Shown piece by piece: positions 50,418 through 59,268 of a stretch of DNA of 64,000 nt. The stretch is from an uncultured Sphingomonas sp. (GTDB lineage Bacteria; Pseudomonadota; Alphaproteobacteria; Sphingomonadales; Sphingomonadaceae). The position numbers and the translations under genes are program-made. The DNA is taken from contig NZ_CALMPA010000046.1 of assembly GCF_937871615.1 (NCBI RefSeq), positions 1 to 64,000 of the forward strand, given 5' to 3'. Every line of letters begins with the position of its first letter. The stretch's first letter is position 1. The notes under the pieces are model-generated. The model had not been told where the DNA came from, searched no databases, and saw nothing but the letters and a program-made list of their open reading frames with translations.

Positions 50418-51005
50418 TCAGCGCCCCTTCGGCTTGGTGGCTGGGCTCGCCGTCAACCCGACGATCCCGGTGAATTTCGATAGCCCCCGCACCCCGACAT
50501 CGACGCGGACGCCTCCCAGCATCTTCGCGGCGAGATAGAGATTGCGGGCAAGATTGGGCGCGTGGTCCGTGCCGATCGCGACGGGAATGGTCCTGTTGGA
50601 GTCCGATTTCGGGCGGACCCAGGCTACCGGATGGCCGACCCAAGGCAGCCCCAGCCTGCCGGATCGAATCATCGCATCCTGCGATGAGATGACCCGAACC
50701 TGCCACCCATAACGTCGTCCAAGCGCATTGAGCTTCGACCAAAGGTCGGCACAGGGAAGGCATCCTGACGCAGTGCTCATCTCGACCAGCAATGCCGGTG
50801 CCGATCCCGTCAGCGTTGGGCCGAAATCAGGCGGCCAGTCCCTGGTCACGGGAACGCGTGCCAGCCAGTCGCGCATCGCCGCTTCGCTCGTGACCGGATG
50901 GATTGCCGCGCGCATCGCCTGTTCGCGCGTCACGGTCTGGGCGCGGAGGGGAGACGCAATGGCCGAAGCCGAAAGGAGCAGGAGGAAGATCGCCGGGCGC
51001 GTCAT
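50418..51005 (-). CDS. TrbB-like periplasmic thioredoxin-fold protein
   Basis: 195 residues; signal peptide about 1-22. A single redox motif GCLPC (C82, C85) lies in LLVEMSTASGCLPCADLWSK. F-type systems encode the disulfide isomerase TrbB between traF and traH, the position seen here. It probably helps fold the cysteine-rich TraU, TraN and TraH. Overlaps traF by four bases (ATGA). Confidence 0.75.
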   Translation of the reverse strand: MTRPAIFLLLLSASAIASPLRAQTVTREQAMRAAIHPVTSEAAMRDWLARVPVTRDWPPDFGPTLTGSAPALLVEMSTASGCLPCADLWSKLNALGRRYGWQVRVISSQDAMIRSGRLGLPWVGHPVAWVRPKSDSNRTIPVAIGTDHAPNLARNLYLAAKMLGGVRVDVGVRGLSKFTGIVGLTASPATKPKGR

Positions 51006-51880
51006 GGCGTTGGTTCCACGCGCACATCGACCATATCGCCGCCGATCACCCGCGGGTCGGTGGCCGATACCGGGCCGTTGGCGAGCGCGTCGAAGAAACC
51101 GTCCTCCTCGCCTGCGCCGGTCAGGAACTGCTCGGGCCTGATATCGCCCGCGAGGAGACGCACGGCCTGATACGCCAACTGCGCGAGATTGGGGTAAGCT
51201 TCGACCCCGGATGCGATGACCATGCGCTGCTGGCTGTTGCGGCGGATCACCATCGTGGTCGGCGTGACCTCGACGCCGAAGCGCTGGCCGATTTCGGGTT
51301 TCCGATCGAGGTCGATCATCGTGACCTGCCAGCCCATCTCGTCCTGGAAACGCTGGACGATCGGCCATTGGACGCGGCAATACCCACAGGTCGAGCGCGA
51401 GAACATGACGAGCGCGAATTCGTTCGCGTGGGTGCGCAAATATTGGCGCCGCACATCGTCCTTATAGGCAACAAGCTGGTCGCGCGCGTCGCCGACCATC
51501 GGGTTGGCGGATTTCGAATTGAGCTCGGGATGCTGAAGCATGGCGATCTGCGTGACGCCGGCAAAGGCGCGCGCCTTTCGCCGCGCGAAGTCCTGCAAGC
51601 GCCAGAAGTCGGCGACCGCATCCACCGTCAGCATGGTCGCGGCATAATCGCGTTGCGCCTCGATCAGCTTGCGGATCTTCGGCGGCGTCCACGTCGCCAG
51701 TTCCTTCATCGGCGGGATGACCGGTTTTTCCAGACGGTCCTCGGCATCCGCCTGTTCCACCGGCGGTGGCGGCGCCTGATACCACCAATAGCCGGTGCGC
51801 GTGCCGTCCGGGGTTTGCGCATGGGCTGGTGCCGCCATCATGAGAATGGCGACGCAGGCGATGCCCCACGGCCGGCTCAC
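51002..51880 (-). CDS. traF: TraF pilus-assembly protein with CxxC
   Basis: 292 residues from a GTG at 51880, which overlaps the signal-peptidase stop (GTGA); this start gives a signal peptide ending APAHA. TraF hallmarks: WYQAPPPPVE, ATMLTVDAVADFWRLQDFAR and a thioredoxin-like domain with RSTCGYCRV (C165, C168). F TraF itself lacks the CxxC pair; retention here suggests redox activity. Part of the pilus assembly group with TraH and TraW. Confidence 0.9.
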   Translation of the reverse strand: MSRPWGIACVAILMMAAPAHAQTPDGTRTGYWWYQAPPPPVEQADAEDRLEKPVIPPMKELATWTPPKIRKLIEAQRDYAATMLTVDAVADFWRLQDFARRKARAFAGVTQIAMLQHPELNSKSANPMVGDARDQLVAYKDDVRRQYLRTHANEFALVMFSRSTCGYCRVQWPIVQRFQDEMGWQVTMIDLDRKPEIGQRFGVEVTPTTMVIRRNSQQRMVIASGVEAYPNLAQLAYQAVRLLAGDIRPEQFLTGAGEEDGFFDALANGPVSATDPRVIGGDMVDVRVEPTP

Positions 51881-52473
51881 AGCACCTTCTCCATACGCGA
51901 AAGGCGATCGATCGGGACCGGGCCGTAATAGCGGCTGTCGAACCCGCTCGCATGGGATGACCCGACATAGATCGTACCGGGGAGGATACGGCCGTTGGCC
52001 GGGTGCCAATGCTCCAGCGGCTGGCCGTTATGACCGAACGGCTTGCTGACGCCCAGGAGTCGACCCTCGCAGAAATACCAGCCGTCCCATTTACCGGGCG
52101 ACATCGAGGGCTTCTCGATCATCGAAATGCGCTCGCCGGGGAAGCACAGCGCATATTTGGTGACGTCGACGGGCTTTGGGCCGGCGAGCGGGTGCGAGAG
52201 GGTGAACGAGACAAGATCGCCGCGCAGGATCGGGCCGGACGCGTGACGTACCAGATGGGCATCGATCGACGGGCTCATGACGATGGTCACTTGCGGGATC
52301 GCCCAGAGCGTCAGCACGCCGATCGGCAACACGATGCCATAGGCTTTCCAAAGCTGATCCGGTCGTGGCGGCTGGCCGAGCCCGGAACTGCCAAGCGCGA
52401 CCGCAGCCCTGAGCGGCAGGTCCTTCAATCCGGTCCAGCCGTTCCTAGCGGCGTTGAAGGCGAGCTTCAGCAT
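51877..52473 (-). CDS. S26 signal peptidase (RP4 TraF-like)
   Basis: 198 residues; ATG 52473 with GGAGGT. One N-terminal membrane helix (about 45-62), catalytic-serine motif MSPSIDAHL and lysine region VTKYALCFPGERI, ending in YVGSSHASGFDSRYYGPV, the conserved box of S26 peptidases. In RP4 this enzyme matures and cyclises the pilin; in F the host LepB acts. A dedicated peptidase is therefore a P-type trait inside an F-type operon. Overlaps trbC by 29 bp. Confidence 0.85.
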   Translation of the reverse strand: MLKLAFNAARNGWTGLKDLPLRAAVALGSSGLGQPPRPDQLWKAYGIVLPIGVLTLWAIPQVTIVMSPSIDAHLVRHASGPILRGDLVSFTLSHPLAGPKPVDVTKYALCFPGERISMIEKPSMSPGKWDGWYFCEGRLLGVSKPFGHNGQPLEHWHPANGRILPGTIYVGSSHASGFDSRYYGPVPIDRLSRMEKVL

Positions 52474-53329
52474 CACGCACCTCCTTGCCCCCGCCGATGC
52501 GGGCATATTCTTCGAGCAGGCCGGAAAGCGCCGCGTCGCCGTAAACGACATGGGCAGCGCGCGGACTCTCATCCTCGCGCTCGCAATAGGGCTGGGTCGG
52601 ATCGCCGGGCACCATCGCCAACGCGGGAACGCGGGTGACAGCATGCTGGCGGAAGATCAGCGGATCGACGATCACGTGCACGTTGCGCATCGCGCATGCA
52701 GGACCCTCGCATCCGGGATCGAGGCGGAGCATTTCGGCCGACAGCTTCGCCATCGGTCCGATCCGTGTGAGGCCGCCCGGAACGCCGCGGAAGGCGAGCA
52801 CCCCGTTCACCCGTTCGAGTTGCCCCGCATAGGTCCGCAGTGTCGACACCGGCATGGAGGAAGATACGAACAGGACCGGCACCCATCCCTTCGCGGCAGG
52901 GGCCGCGGCGATGCCGGCGACCGCTCGCATGTCGGGCGCTTCCAGTCCGAACGCCTGCCCAAGCCGGTGCGCCATCGCTTCGCGCTCGGCGGCTATAGCC
53001 TCCTGGCCCTTCTCGACAGCCTGCCGTGCGCGCGCGTCCATCGCCGGCGCCGCCGCGTGCCGGCGTAAGCCATCAAATGCGCGCCGGTGCATCTCCGGGG
53101 ACGGCTCGGGCAGGGGCGAGGGGCGAGAGGCGCCGGCTTCGCTCTTTCGCGCGGCCGTTGCCGCCTTCAGCCGATCGAGCGCCGCGCCGCCTTCGCGTTC
53201 GATGCGATCGCGCGCATTCGAGGGCTGGCCGCCCGTCTCCTGTGCGCGGAGGCCAGGAGCGGAGGCGGCGAGCAGAGCGAACGCGATGGCGCCGCGCAGC
53301 TTATGGTTTGATGACCCGCATATAGGCAT
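52445..53329 (-). CDS. trbC: TrbC F-type pilus assembly protein
   Basis: 294 residues; signal peptide about 1-29. The C-terminal TrbC domain (about 145-270) shows VPVLFVSSSMPVSTLRTYAG, GVLAFRGVPGGLTRIGPM and HVIVDPLIFRQHAVTRVPAL. The N-terminal half is a charged helical region. TrbC is a periplasmic thioredoxin-fold-like partner of TraW. It overlaps the upstream TraN-like gene by 29 bp. Confidence 0.88.
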   Translation of the reverse strand: MPICGSSNHKLRGAIAFALLAASAPGLRAQETGGQPSNARDRIEREGGAALDRLKAATAARKSEAGASRPSPLPEPSPEMHRRAFDGLRRHAAAPAMDARARQAVEKGQEAIAAEREAMAHRLGQAFGLEAPDMRAVAGIAAAPAAKGWVPVLFVSSSMPVSTLRTYAGQLERVNGVLAFRGVPGGLTRIGPMAKLSAEMLRLDPGCEGPACAMRNVHVIVDPLIFRQHAVTRVPALAMVPGDPTQPYCEREDESPRAAHVVYGDAALSGLLEEYARIGGGKEVRDAEARLQRR

Positions 53330-54407
53330 CGACCTTGTCCTTCATATCGATTTGGATGTCGGATTGGGCGCGGACCTCGATGTCCGAATAATATTCGGAG
53401 AGGTCCATTTTCGAGAAATCGAGCGCCTGGAACTCTTCCGGGGTGAACCCCCGGCAAAAGGGCTTCTTTGGCGTGCCCCAGCCGACGCCATTGAATGACT
53501 TGAGCTGCGGGCGGCCTTGCTCCTGGATGATCCTCCCGAGTTTGGTATTGAAGCAGCATTGTCCTTTCGACTTTTGCACGCAGATGCCGAGGATCTTCGA
53601 CGAACAGTAGCTGCCAACCTCGTGGCACATGCCCGACCCCTTGAGCATGCCGACTTCCATGTCCTGCTGTTCACAACCGGACAGGAGGAAATCCACCATG
53701 AAGTTGATGGCGAGACTGATCGCGAGCGAGGTCGGATCGATGCCGGCGATGAAGGCGCCGGCGCCGGCATTCGCCGCCTGGCCTGCCGTGGCTCCCGCCT
53801 TGAACGCGGTATAGGCCGTCTTCATCCCGGTGAGCACGCCCTTCGCCACGGCGATCTTGGTGCCGACCGACGAGATCGACGAGCCCATCCCATCCTTCAC
53901 GATCTTCCCCTTGTCCTTGCAGCAATTGGAGAAGGTGGTGAGCAGGCCCGCCGGGCGGCAGCGCATCGCCCGGCCCGAGAAAATCTCGACATTGCCGATG
54001 CACGCGCCGGTTTCGTCAACCGCGCCATCGGCGGGAACGCCCGGATCGTCGACGACGGGCTCATCCTCGATCGGCGCGACGGCGGGGTCGGTGCAGGCGT
54101 TCGGCGAACAGGTCGGCGCGCCGCCTGTCGCGGGGGTCTTGCACGCGTAGCTAGCGCCGAGCGGACAGGCATAGCCCGCCACCGCATCGCCCGTGCAGGG
54201 GACCGCCTGGATCGGGCACAGCCAGCTCGCGTCGGCGGCGAGCATGCAACTGGCGGTCTCGCCCGGGTCGCTCGCGTCACCATTGCCGTTGAGATCGGCC
54301 GCGCAGAGCGACTGCGCGTGGACGGGCGCAGCGGTGATCGCGAGCGCAGTTGCCGCGCTCCAGGCGAGATTCCGCAGGCGCGGAGAATGGGTGAGGGAGC
54401 GGACCAT
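53301..54407 (-). CDS. TraN-like protein, C-terminal cysteine-rich type
   Basis: 368 residues; signal peptide about 1-31 (ending APVHA). Very cysteine-rich. The C-terminal block GQCCFNTKLGRIIQEQGRPQ with CCKDKGKIVKDG is the conserved end of F TraN, the outer-membrane mating stabiliser that contacts the recipient. An N-terminal Asp/Asn/Gly segment (LNGNGDASDPGE) resembles a calcium-binding repeat. Together with the next upstream gene it appears to represent one TraN split in two secreted proteins. Confidence 0.78.
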   Translation of the reverse strand: MVRSLTHSPRLRNLAWSAATALAITAAPVHAQSLCAADLNGNGDASDPGETASCMLAADASWLCPIQAVPCTGDAVAGYACPLGASYACKTPATGGAPTCSPNACTDPAVAPIEDEPVVDDPGVPADGAVDETGACIGNVEIFSGRAMRCRPAGLLTTFSNCCKDKGKIVKDGMGSSISSVGTKIAVAKGVLTGMKTAYTAFKAGATAGQAANAGAGAFIAGIDPTSLAISLAINFMVDFLLSGCEQQDMEVGMLKGSGMCHEVGSYCSSKILGICVQKSKGQCCFNTKLGRIIQEQGRPQLKSFNGVGWGTPKKPFCRGFTPEEFQALDFSKMDLSEYYSDIEVRAQSDIQIDMKDKVDAYMRVIKP

Positions 54408-56341
54408 CAGCGGGCCTCCGAGGTGCAGACCATATCCGCACCGCCGAGCCGGACGGTCTGCATCATCACGACCGCTTCGGGGAAATCATCCAGGCAACCG
54501 CAGGCCGAGACCAGTTCCTCGCCATCGCCCAATGGGCAATGGTTGTCGGCCGTGCAGGCGTGATAGAAGGTGTCATAGCCGACCGGCACATTCTGCTTCG
54601 CGCCGACGACCCCATTGACCGCGACCGCGCTGTTTGCCGCGGGCGCGCGGGTCTTGCAGATCGCCTCGCAGGCGGGGACCGAACCACGATCGGGCAGGCT
54701 GAAGGGGCGGCTCGGTGTTGAAACGCCGCCATCGGGTGTCCGGATGCGATCGGACAGCAAGGTCTCGGTCGAGTGATCGATGATCCACGCCCCGCGGCTG
54801 AGGTCCGGCTCGGGCAAAGCGCCCGTGTCGATCGCGCAGCGATATTGCCGTTTCCTCTCGAACCACGGCCGGGTGAGGTTGAGCGAGCAGCCGCCGTTCT
54901 CGAACAGCCGCGTCTGCGGTAGCGGCGACAGCCCCGTGGCAACGCCGCTGCGGAAGGTCACTACGCCATCGACGGTCTCATCCTGGAGGCGACAGTTCGC
55001 ATCGGCGGCATAGCCGGCGCAGAGATCGGCGATCGTCTCGGTCGGATTGCAGCTCGTGTCGACGCTCGCCTGAACCAGCGCATAGGCTTCGCCGCCGGTT
55101 GCCACGGCGACACGCATCCAGATTTCGTGGTCGCCCCTGGTCAGCCAGGGTTTGAGATCGAGGTTCGGATTGGCGCGGAAGGTCGCCTTCTGCTCGCATT
55201 TCCCTGGCGGGAGCGCCATGCCGGCCCATGGTTGCGGGCCGGACGCCACTAGCTCGCCATCAATCCGAACCTGGGCCCAATCGTCGGCGAACCAGCTTGC
55301 GAGGCGGACGTCCAGCAAGCGATCGGGATCGCTGACATGCAACGTCATCCGGAAGTCGAAGATGCTGCATGAGCCGCCGCTGAGGCTGTTGTCCGTCGGC
55401 GAGCCCATCGCAAAGCCGATGCTGCCGGGACCATAGACATAGGTCGCGTAACCGCCGGCCGCGCGAGCAATCACATCCTCCGGCTTCACCGCATTGAGCG
55501 ACAGGTCGCGGGTGACCGCGCACGACCGGATCTGTTCGGCTTTCCCTATACCGGCGGGGGAGGCCTTGAGGGCCTGGAAGATGCTGTTCGATGCAGCCGC
55601 GATCGTCGCATCGCCCTGGATCGCGGTCGGGTTGGCGCGATAGGCGGATTGGGGAAGGGTCGGGTTGCTGGAACAGGCAGTGCTCTGCGCGCCGGTATAG
55701 CGGATGACCGGTCCATCGATCACCGCTTGCGCGACGCCAATGCGAGGATCGGCGGTGGTGAGCGCGCCGATCACGCCGCCGCCCAGATCCTTGAGGACTG
55801 AGGCCATGTTGCCCCAGACGAGGTTCGAGCCGCAGCTATTATTGATGCAATAGCAGCCGGCCAGGTCGGTGAGCCCGACCTCCGTGAGCTTGAGATCGCC
55901 GGTGCCTGAAACGTCCCATTTATAGGGATGGCACTGGTTCCACGTTCCGGGCTGACAGGCGATGACGCCGTTCACGCAGATGCCGGAGACCGGGGCGGGG
56001 AGCGTGAGGGTCTGGTCGACCGTCCCATCCAGATCCTTGTCGCGGCTGATCCGCAGCGTGCCGATGTCGCCGCTCGCCGCCGGCTGCGCGATCAGTTCGA
56101 GCAAGGTCGAAGTCTTCTGGCAGGCGATGTTGGGATTGAAGCTCTTGCTGCTGTCGATCGTCGCGATCGGCTCGCTCGCGAGTCCCGGCGTCACATAGTT
56201 TCGCTGGAGCGCTTCGCTGTCCGAGGTCTTCGCGCGCGACGCGGCGGCGGCCGCGCGGGCGCGATCCTCAACGGTCTGCGCCGTCGCCAAAGCGGGAACG
56301 AGCGCGGACACGACCATCAAGGAGACGCGGAAGCCTTTCAT
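54407..56341 (-). CDS. traN: TraN mating-pair stabilisation protein
   Basis: 644 residues from ATG 56341 (overlapping the small upstream orf by ATGA); signal peptide about 1-21. TraN motifs: CQPGTWNQCHPYKWD, GCYCINNSCGSNL, FDFRMTLHVSDPD and repeated cysteines. The CCFD/CCFN end of F TraN is absent and occurs in the next gene, which shares the stop-start TGATG. F TraN is about 600 residues, so this one is full length yet lacks the usual tail. Confidence 0.85.
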   Translation of the reverse strand: MKGFRVSLMVVSALVPALATAQTVEDRARAAAAASRAKTSDSEALQRNYVTPGLASEPIATIDSSKSFNPNIACQKTSTLLELIAQPAASGDIGTLRISRDKDLDGTVDQTLTLPAPVSGICVNGVIACQPGTWNQCHPYKWDVSGTGDLKLTEVGLTDLAGCYCINNSCGSNLVWGNMASVLKDLGGGVIGALTTADPRIGVAQAVIDGPVIRYTGAQSTACSSNPTLPQSAYRANPTAIQGDATIAAASNSIFQALKASPAGIGKAEQIRSCAVTRDLSLNAVKPEDVIARAAGGYATYVYGPGSIGFAMGSPTDNSLSGGSCSIFDFRMTLHVSDPDRLLDVRLASWFADDWAQVRIDGELVASGPQPWAGMALPPGKCEQKATFRANPNLDLKPWLTRGDHEIWMRVAVATGGEAYALVQASVDTSCNPTETIADLCAGYAADANCRLQDETVDGVVTFRSGVATGLSPLPQTRLFENGGCSLNLTRPWFERKRQYRCAIDTGALPEPDLSRGAWIIDHSTETLLSDRIRTPDGGVSTPSRPFSLPDRGSVPACEAICKTRAPAANSAVAVNGVVGAKQNVPVGYDTFYHACTADNHCPLGDGEELVSACGCLDDFPEAVVMMQTVRLGGADMVCTSEAR

Positions 56342-56670
56342 GCCTGCCTCGCCCGCGCGCCGCGCGATCCGCAACGGAACCGGAATACGTCTCCCGCCCG
56401 GAACGCGGTGGAACCGGGCGACAGTATCGAGAAGACGGCCTGTCGTTCGAAGGTGGTCAGCGCGGCCACGACCGGAGGCCTGGCGATAGGGACGGATGCA
56501 GGCCCCGGAAGGGGGACCGCGACCGCGCTGACCGGGGGAAGGGCAGCGGCGGCGGGAGGCTCCGCCGCTGCCCCGGCCGCGCGCACGACCGACCGCCCTT
56601 CGGCCGCATGGCGAACGGACCGGCAGGGTTGAGGGCTTTGCGCGCGGTTTGGGGTGAGGGACCTGCTCAT
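56338..56670 (-). CDS. Small Pro/Ala-rich protein between traU and traN
   Basis: 110 residues joined to traU upstream and traN downstream by ATGA overlaps. Low-complexity middle (EPPAAAALPPVSAVAVPLPG) and an Arg-rich end; no clear signal peptide. Coupling supports translation, but composition is close to random high-GC frame. No function assigned. Confidence 0.45.
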   Translation of the reverse strand: MSRSLTPNRAQSPQPCRSVRHAAEGRSVVRAAGAAAEPPAAAALPPVSAVAVPLPGPASVPIARPPVVAALTTFERQAVFSILSPGSTAFRAGDVFRFRCGSRGARARQA

Positions 56671-57683
56671 GGCGTCGAGACCCCGGCGCAGCAGATCACC
56701 TTTTCAAACAACATGAACTGGGCATTGTCTCGGCCCGGTGCATGCTTGGCCGATGACCAGAGCGCACCGGGACGGCCGATGTTGACGCACTTGCCGCCCT
56801 TCACGGGCTCCATGATCTGAAGCTTGTAGCGGCTCTTGGTCCAGATCGGTTGGGGCTTGAACGAACAGCCGTCGGACGAGCTGATGGTGAGAGCCCCCAA
56901 TCGCCCCATCATGAAGGTCGAACGGGCGGCGAGCCCTGCCCAGGCTTCGACGCTGTCGTCGAAATGGATGTCGCCGGCGACCGGATAGGTCGCGCCCCAG
57001 GAGCCCATGCACCAGAACAGCGGATCGATGACCTTGCCCGCCGCTGCCGCCGCACTGTCCGCCATGCAGGCGAGACCAGCGGCGGGATTGCCGAACAGGA
57101 TTCCTTCGGGCTGGATGATCGCGCCCAGCGTCCCCGACTGCCAGGTCGGCAGCACCTCGGTGATCATGGCGACGTCGAACCCGTCATCCTCGATGCAGGG
57201 CAGGTCCGTGAACATGTCCAGCATCTTCCAGACCGGGCTGATATAATAGTGCGCCTGCGCGAACATCTTGCGCGTGTTGGTGCCGTCCGAAATAGACGAT
57301 TGACTGCCCTGCAGCTTGCCGCCGGTCGGAAGAAGGTCGACGCCGAGCGCCATCATGCACCCCGGTTCGGTGACGACATCGACCATGCGGTTGGGCGACC
57401 AGAAGCTGACCTTGACCCCGAACCAGAAGGTGGCGCCTTTGCGGCAGGCGCACAGCGGCTTCGATGCGGATTGCGCGTCCAGCTCCTTGTCGAGCTTGTC
57501 GAAGCTGCCGATCCGCACGCCGCCGATCGTGATCGGGAAGATGCAGTTCCAGCGGACCTTGGTGATCGGGTTGAAGATCGTGCCGGCCTCGCATTTCGAT
57601 GCATGGGCCGGTGCGGCCGGCAACAGGACCGCGAGCGCAAGCGCCGCCGCGCCCGCGCGCAGGGATGAGGCAACGCGTTTCAT
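56667..57683 (-). CDS. traU: TraU DNA-transfer protein
   Basis: 338 residues; signal peptide about 1-28 (ending APAHA). Conserved TraU stretches: FNPITKVRWNCIFPITIGGV, CACRKGATFWFGVKVSFWSP, ISPVWKMLDMFTDLPC and DPLFWCMGSWGATYPVAG, with about ten cysteines. TraU is periplasmic and required more for DNA transfer than for pilus formation. Overlaps traW and the next orf by four bases. Confidence 0.95.
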   Translation of the reverse strand: MKRVASSLRAGAAALALAVLLPAAPAHASKCEAGTIFNPITKVRWNCIFPITIGGVRIGSFDKLDKELDAQSASKPLCACRKGATFWFGVKVSFWSPNRMVDVVTEPGCMMALGVDLLPTGGKLQGSQSSISDGTNTRKMFAQAHYYISPVWKMLDMFTDLPCIEDDGFDVAMITEVLPTWQSGTLGAIIQPEGILFGNPAAGLACMADSAAAAAGKVIDPLFWCMGSWGATYPVAGDIHFDDSVEAWAGLAARSTFMMGRLGALTISSSDGCSFKPQPIWTKSRYKLQIMEPVKGGKCVNIGRPGALWSSAKHAPGRDNAQFMLFEKVICCAGVSTP

Positions 57684-58321
57684 GGCCTGGTCTTTCGCGG
57701 CGTGGCGGGCTCGGGAGGAATTTCCGTCAGTTCGAGACGCTGCCCGACCTGCCGGACGATCACCGGGGCAACGGTCAAGCCGAGGCGCTCCTTCATCCGC
57801 TCTTCGAGGATGAACAGCGCACGCCCGGACTTCTCGCTCAGCGACAGCGCGTCGTCGGCCGGATCGCCGCCGCCGGTCAGGATGATCCAGTCGGACGCGG
57901 AGGCGGCCCGGGTCGCCCAGCCCAGATCGCGGGGATGGACGATGAACAGCCGCTGCGGCAGCGAGACATAGGTGAGCGGATTGAACGCGAAGCCCTTGGG
58001 ATAGAGGATCTTCCCGTCAGGCAGCCGGATTTCCTGCTCCAGCGTGTAGAATGGCACGACCGAGCGGACGCGCTGCTGCTGCGTGACGCCGAGCGTCGCG
58101 CCGCGTAGCGCGCTCCATTTCGACCGGGGACCGAACCGCGATGCGATGTTCGCTGGTTGACGCGCGGCGCGCGCCTCGATCTCGGCCATCGCGTCGGGCT
58201 CGGCGATCGGCCAGGTCCGCCCGATCGTCGAAGTGTCGGCGTGCGCCGGAAATGCGGCGACAAGAGCGGTAGCGGCGAGAAAGCCCCGCATGGCACCGGG
58301 AGATACGCGATCAGCGGCCAT
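57680..58321 (-). CDS. traW: TraW pilus-assembly protein
   Basis: 213 residues; signal peptide about 1-28. TraW pattern: GRTWPIAEPDAMAEIE, YPKGFAFNPLTYVSLPQRLF and GRALFILEERMKERLGLTVAP, then VIVRQVGQRL. TraW works with TrbC in the periplasm during F pilus assembly. Starts inside the small membrane-protein gene upstream by 11 bp. Confidence 0.92.
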   Translation of the reverse strand: MAADRVSPGAMRGFLAATALVAAFPAHADTSTIGRTWPIAEPDAMAEIEARAARQPANIASRFGPRSKWSALRGATLGVTQQQRVRSVVPFYTLEQEIRLPDGKILYPKGFAFNPLTYVSLPQRLFIVHPRDLGWATRAASASDWIILTGGGDPADDALSLSEKSGRALFILEERMKERLGLTVAPVIVRQVGQRLELTEIPPEPATPRKTRP

Positions 58322-58550
58322 TGCGGCGTCTCCAGTGGTAATCGGATCCAGGCTGCGAAGTCTCGCCCAGCACGGCGCAGATGAAGGCCGAGACGCCGGG
58401 AACGAGCGTCAGCCAGATGACCATCTGGCTCGCCCCGAGATCTGGCGCCCCCCGAAGAACGAGCGTGGACTGAACGAGAAGGAGGAGATGCGTGCCCACC
58501 AGCAGGCGGATCGACGACTGGCAGGGTTGGCGCGAGAAGATGCCGTTCAT
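58311..58550 (-). CDS. Small membrane protein (TrbI/traW-region)
   Basis: 79 residues with two hydrophobic segments (LLVGTHLLLLVQSTLVL and MVIWLTLVPGVSAFICAVLG). Coupled to both neighbours. It sits where F has trbI, but its sequence does not let me assign it. Confidence 0.6.
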   Translation of the reverse strand: MNGIFSRQPCQSSIRLLVGTHLLLLVQSTLVLRGAPDLGASQMVIWLTLVPGVSAFICAVLGETSQPGSDYHWRRRNGR

Positions 58551-58945
58551 TGGCGCCTCCGGAACCGGATACGCTGAACCAGCCGCTCCGCGGCCGGCGC
58601 AATGCTGAAGGCGATCGCGCCACCCGCCAGCGCGGCGATACCGATCACGCCGGCAATGACAGGAGCGGGAACGACGCTGCGAGCGCCGCAAAGTTCGACC
58701 ACGATGCAGGTCATCGTGGAGCTTGCCGCTTCGGCGAGCGCGATCGCCGCGACGCTGCGCCGCCAGCGTCCGCGCTCGCGTCCTAGCGTCGCAAGGTAGC
58801 CGTCGCGAACCGACGCGAGCAGGATGACCCGATCGGTCAGTTCCGACTGGCACCGGACCAGATAGTCGTGAAGTGTTTCGTCGGGCTTGCGCTCGACATG
58901 GGTGAGGCGGTCGTGGTTGCCCGCATGCAGCAGGTCGTGGATCAT
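58547..58945 (-). CDS. Membrane protein of the transfer operon
   Basis: 132 residues starting in the previous stop (ATGA). Charged N-terminal half (HLLHAG-like start, VERKPDETLHDYLVRCQSEL) and two closely spaced membrane helices (about 75-95 and 98-118). Unrecognised; belongs to a three-gene membrane cluster between traC and traW. Confidence 0.6.
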   Translation of the reverse strand: MIHDLLHAGNHDRLTHVERKPDETLHDYLVRCQSELTDRVILLASVRDGYLATLGRERGRWRRSVAAIALAEAASSTMTCIVVELCGARSVVPAPVIAGVIGIAALAGGAIAFSIAPAAERLVQRIRFRRRQ

Positions 58946-59268
58946 CCCTTCCTCCCGAATTTTACGAGGAGACGGCTCGTGGCCCAGGTCAGGCCGATCA
59001 GCATCAGCCCGGTCAGGAAGCAGCCGGCGCCGACCATCGCCGCCCCGCGGAGCACCAGCCCGGCGGGCTGTCCGAGCGCGAACCCGGAGGCGAGCACGAG
59101 CAGGGAGATCATCGCGGTCTCGATCAGAACGAGCCGGAAGCGCCAGCGCATCGCTTCGGCTTCGGCGCGTTGGGCCACGCGCGCTTCGAAGGCCCGCGCA
59201 AGATCGAGGTTCGTGTCGTTCGAAAGCTGTAGCGGCAACTGGCGAGGGGATGAGTGACGGCGCATCAT
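58942..59268 (-). CDS. Membrane protein following traC
   Basis: 108 residues; ATG 59268 overlaps the traC stop (ATGA). Basic N-terminus then two membrane helices (about 47-65 LVLIETAMISLLVLASGFAL and 73-96). Ends with LVKFGRKG. No family name. Confidence 0.6.
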   Translation of the reverse strand: MMRRHSSPRQLPLQLSNDTNLDLARAFEARVAQRAEAEAMRWRFRLVLIETAMISLLVLASGFALGQPAGLVLRGAAMVGAGCFLTGLMLIGLTWATSRLLVKFGRKG

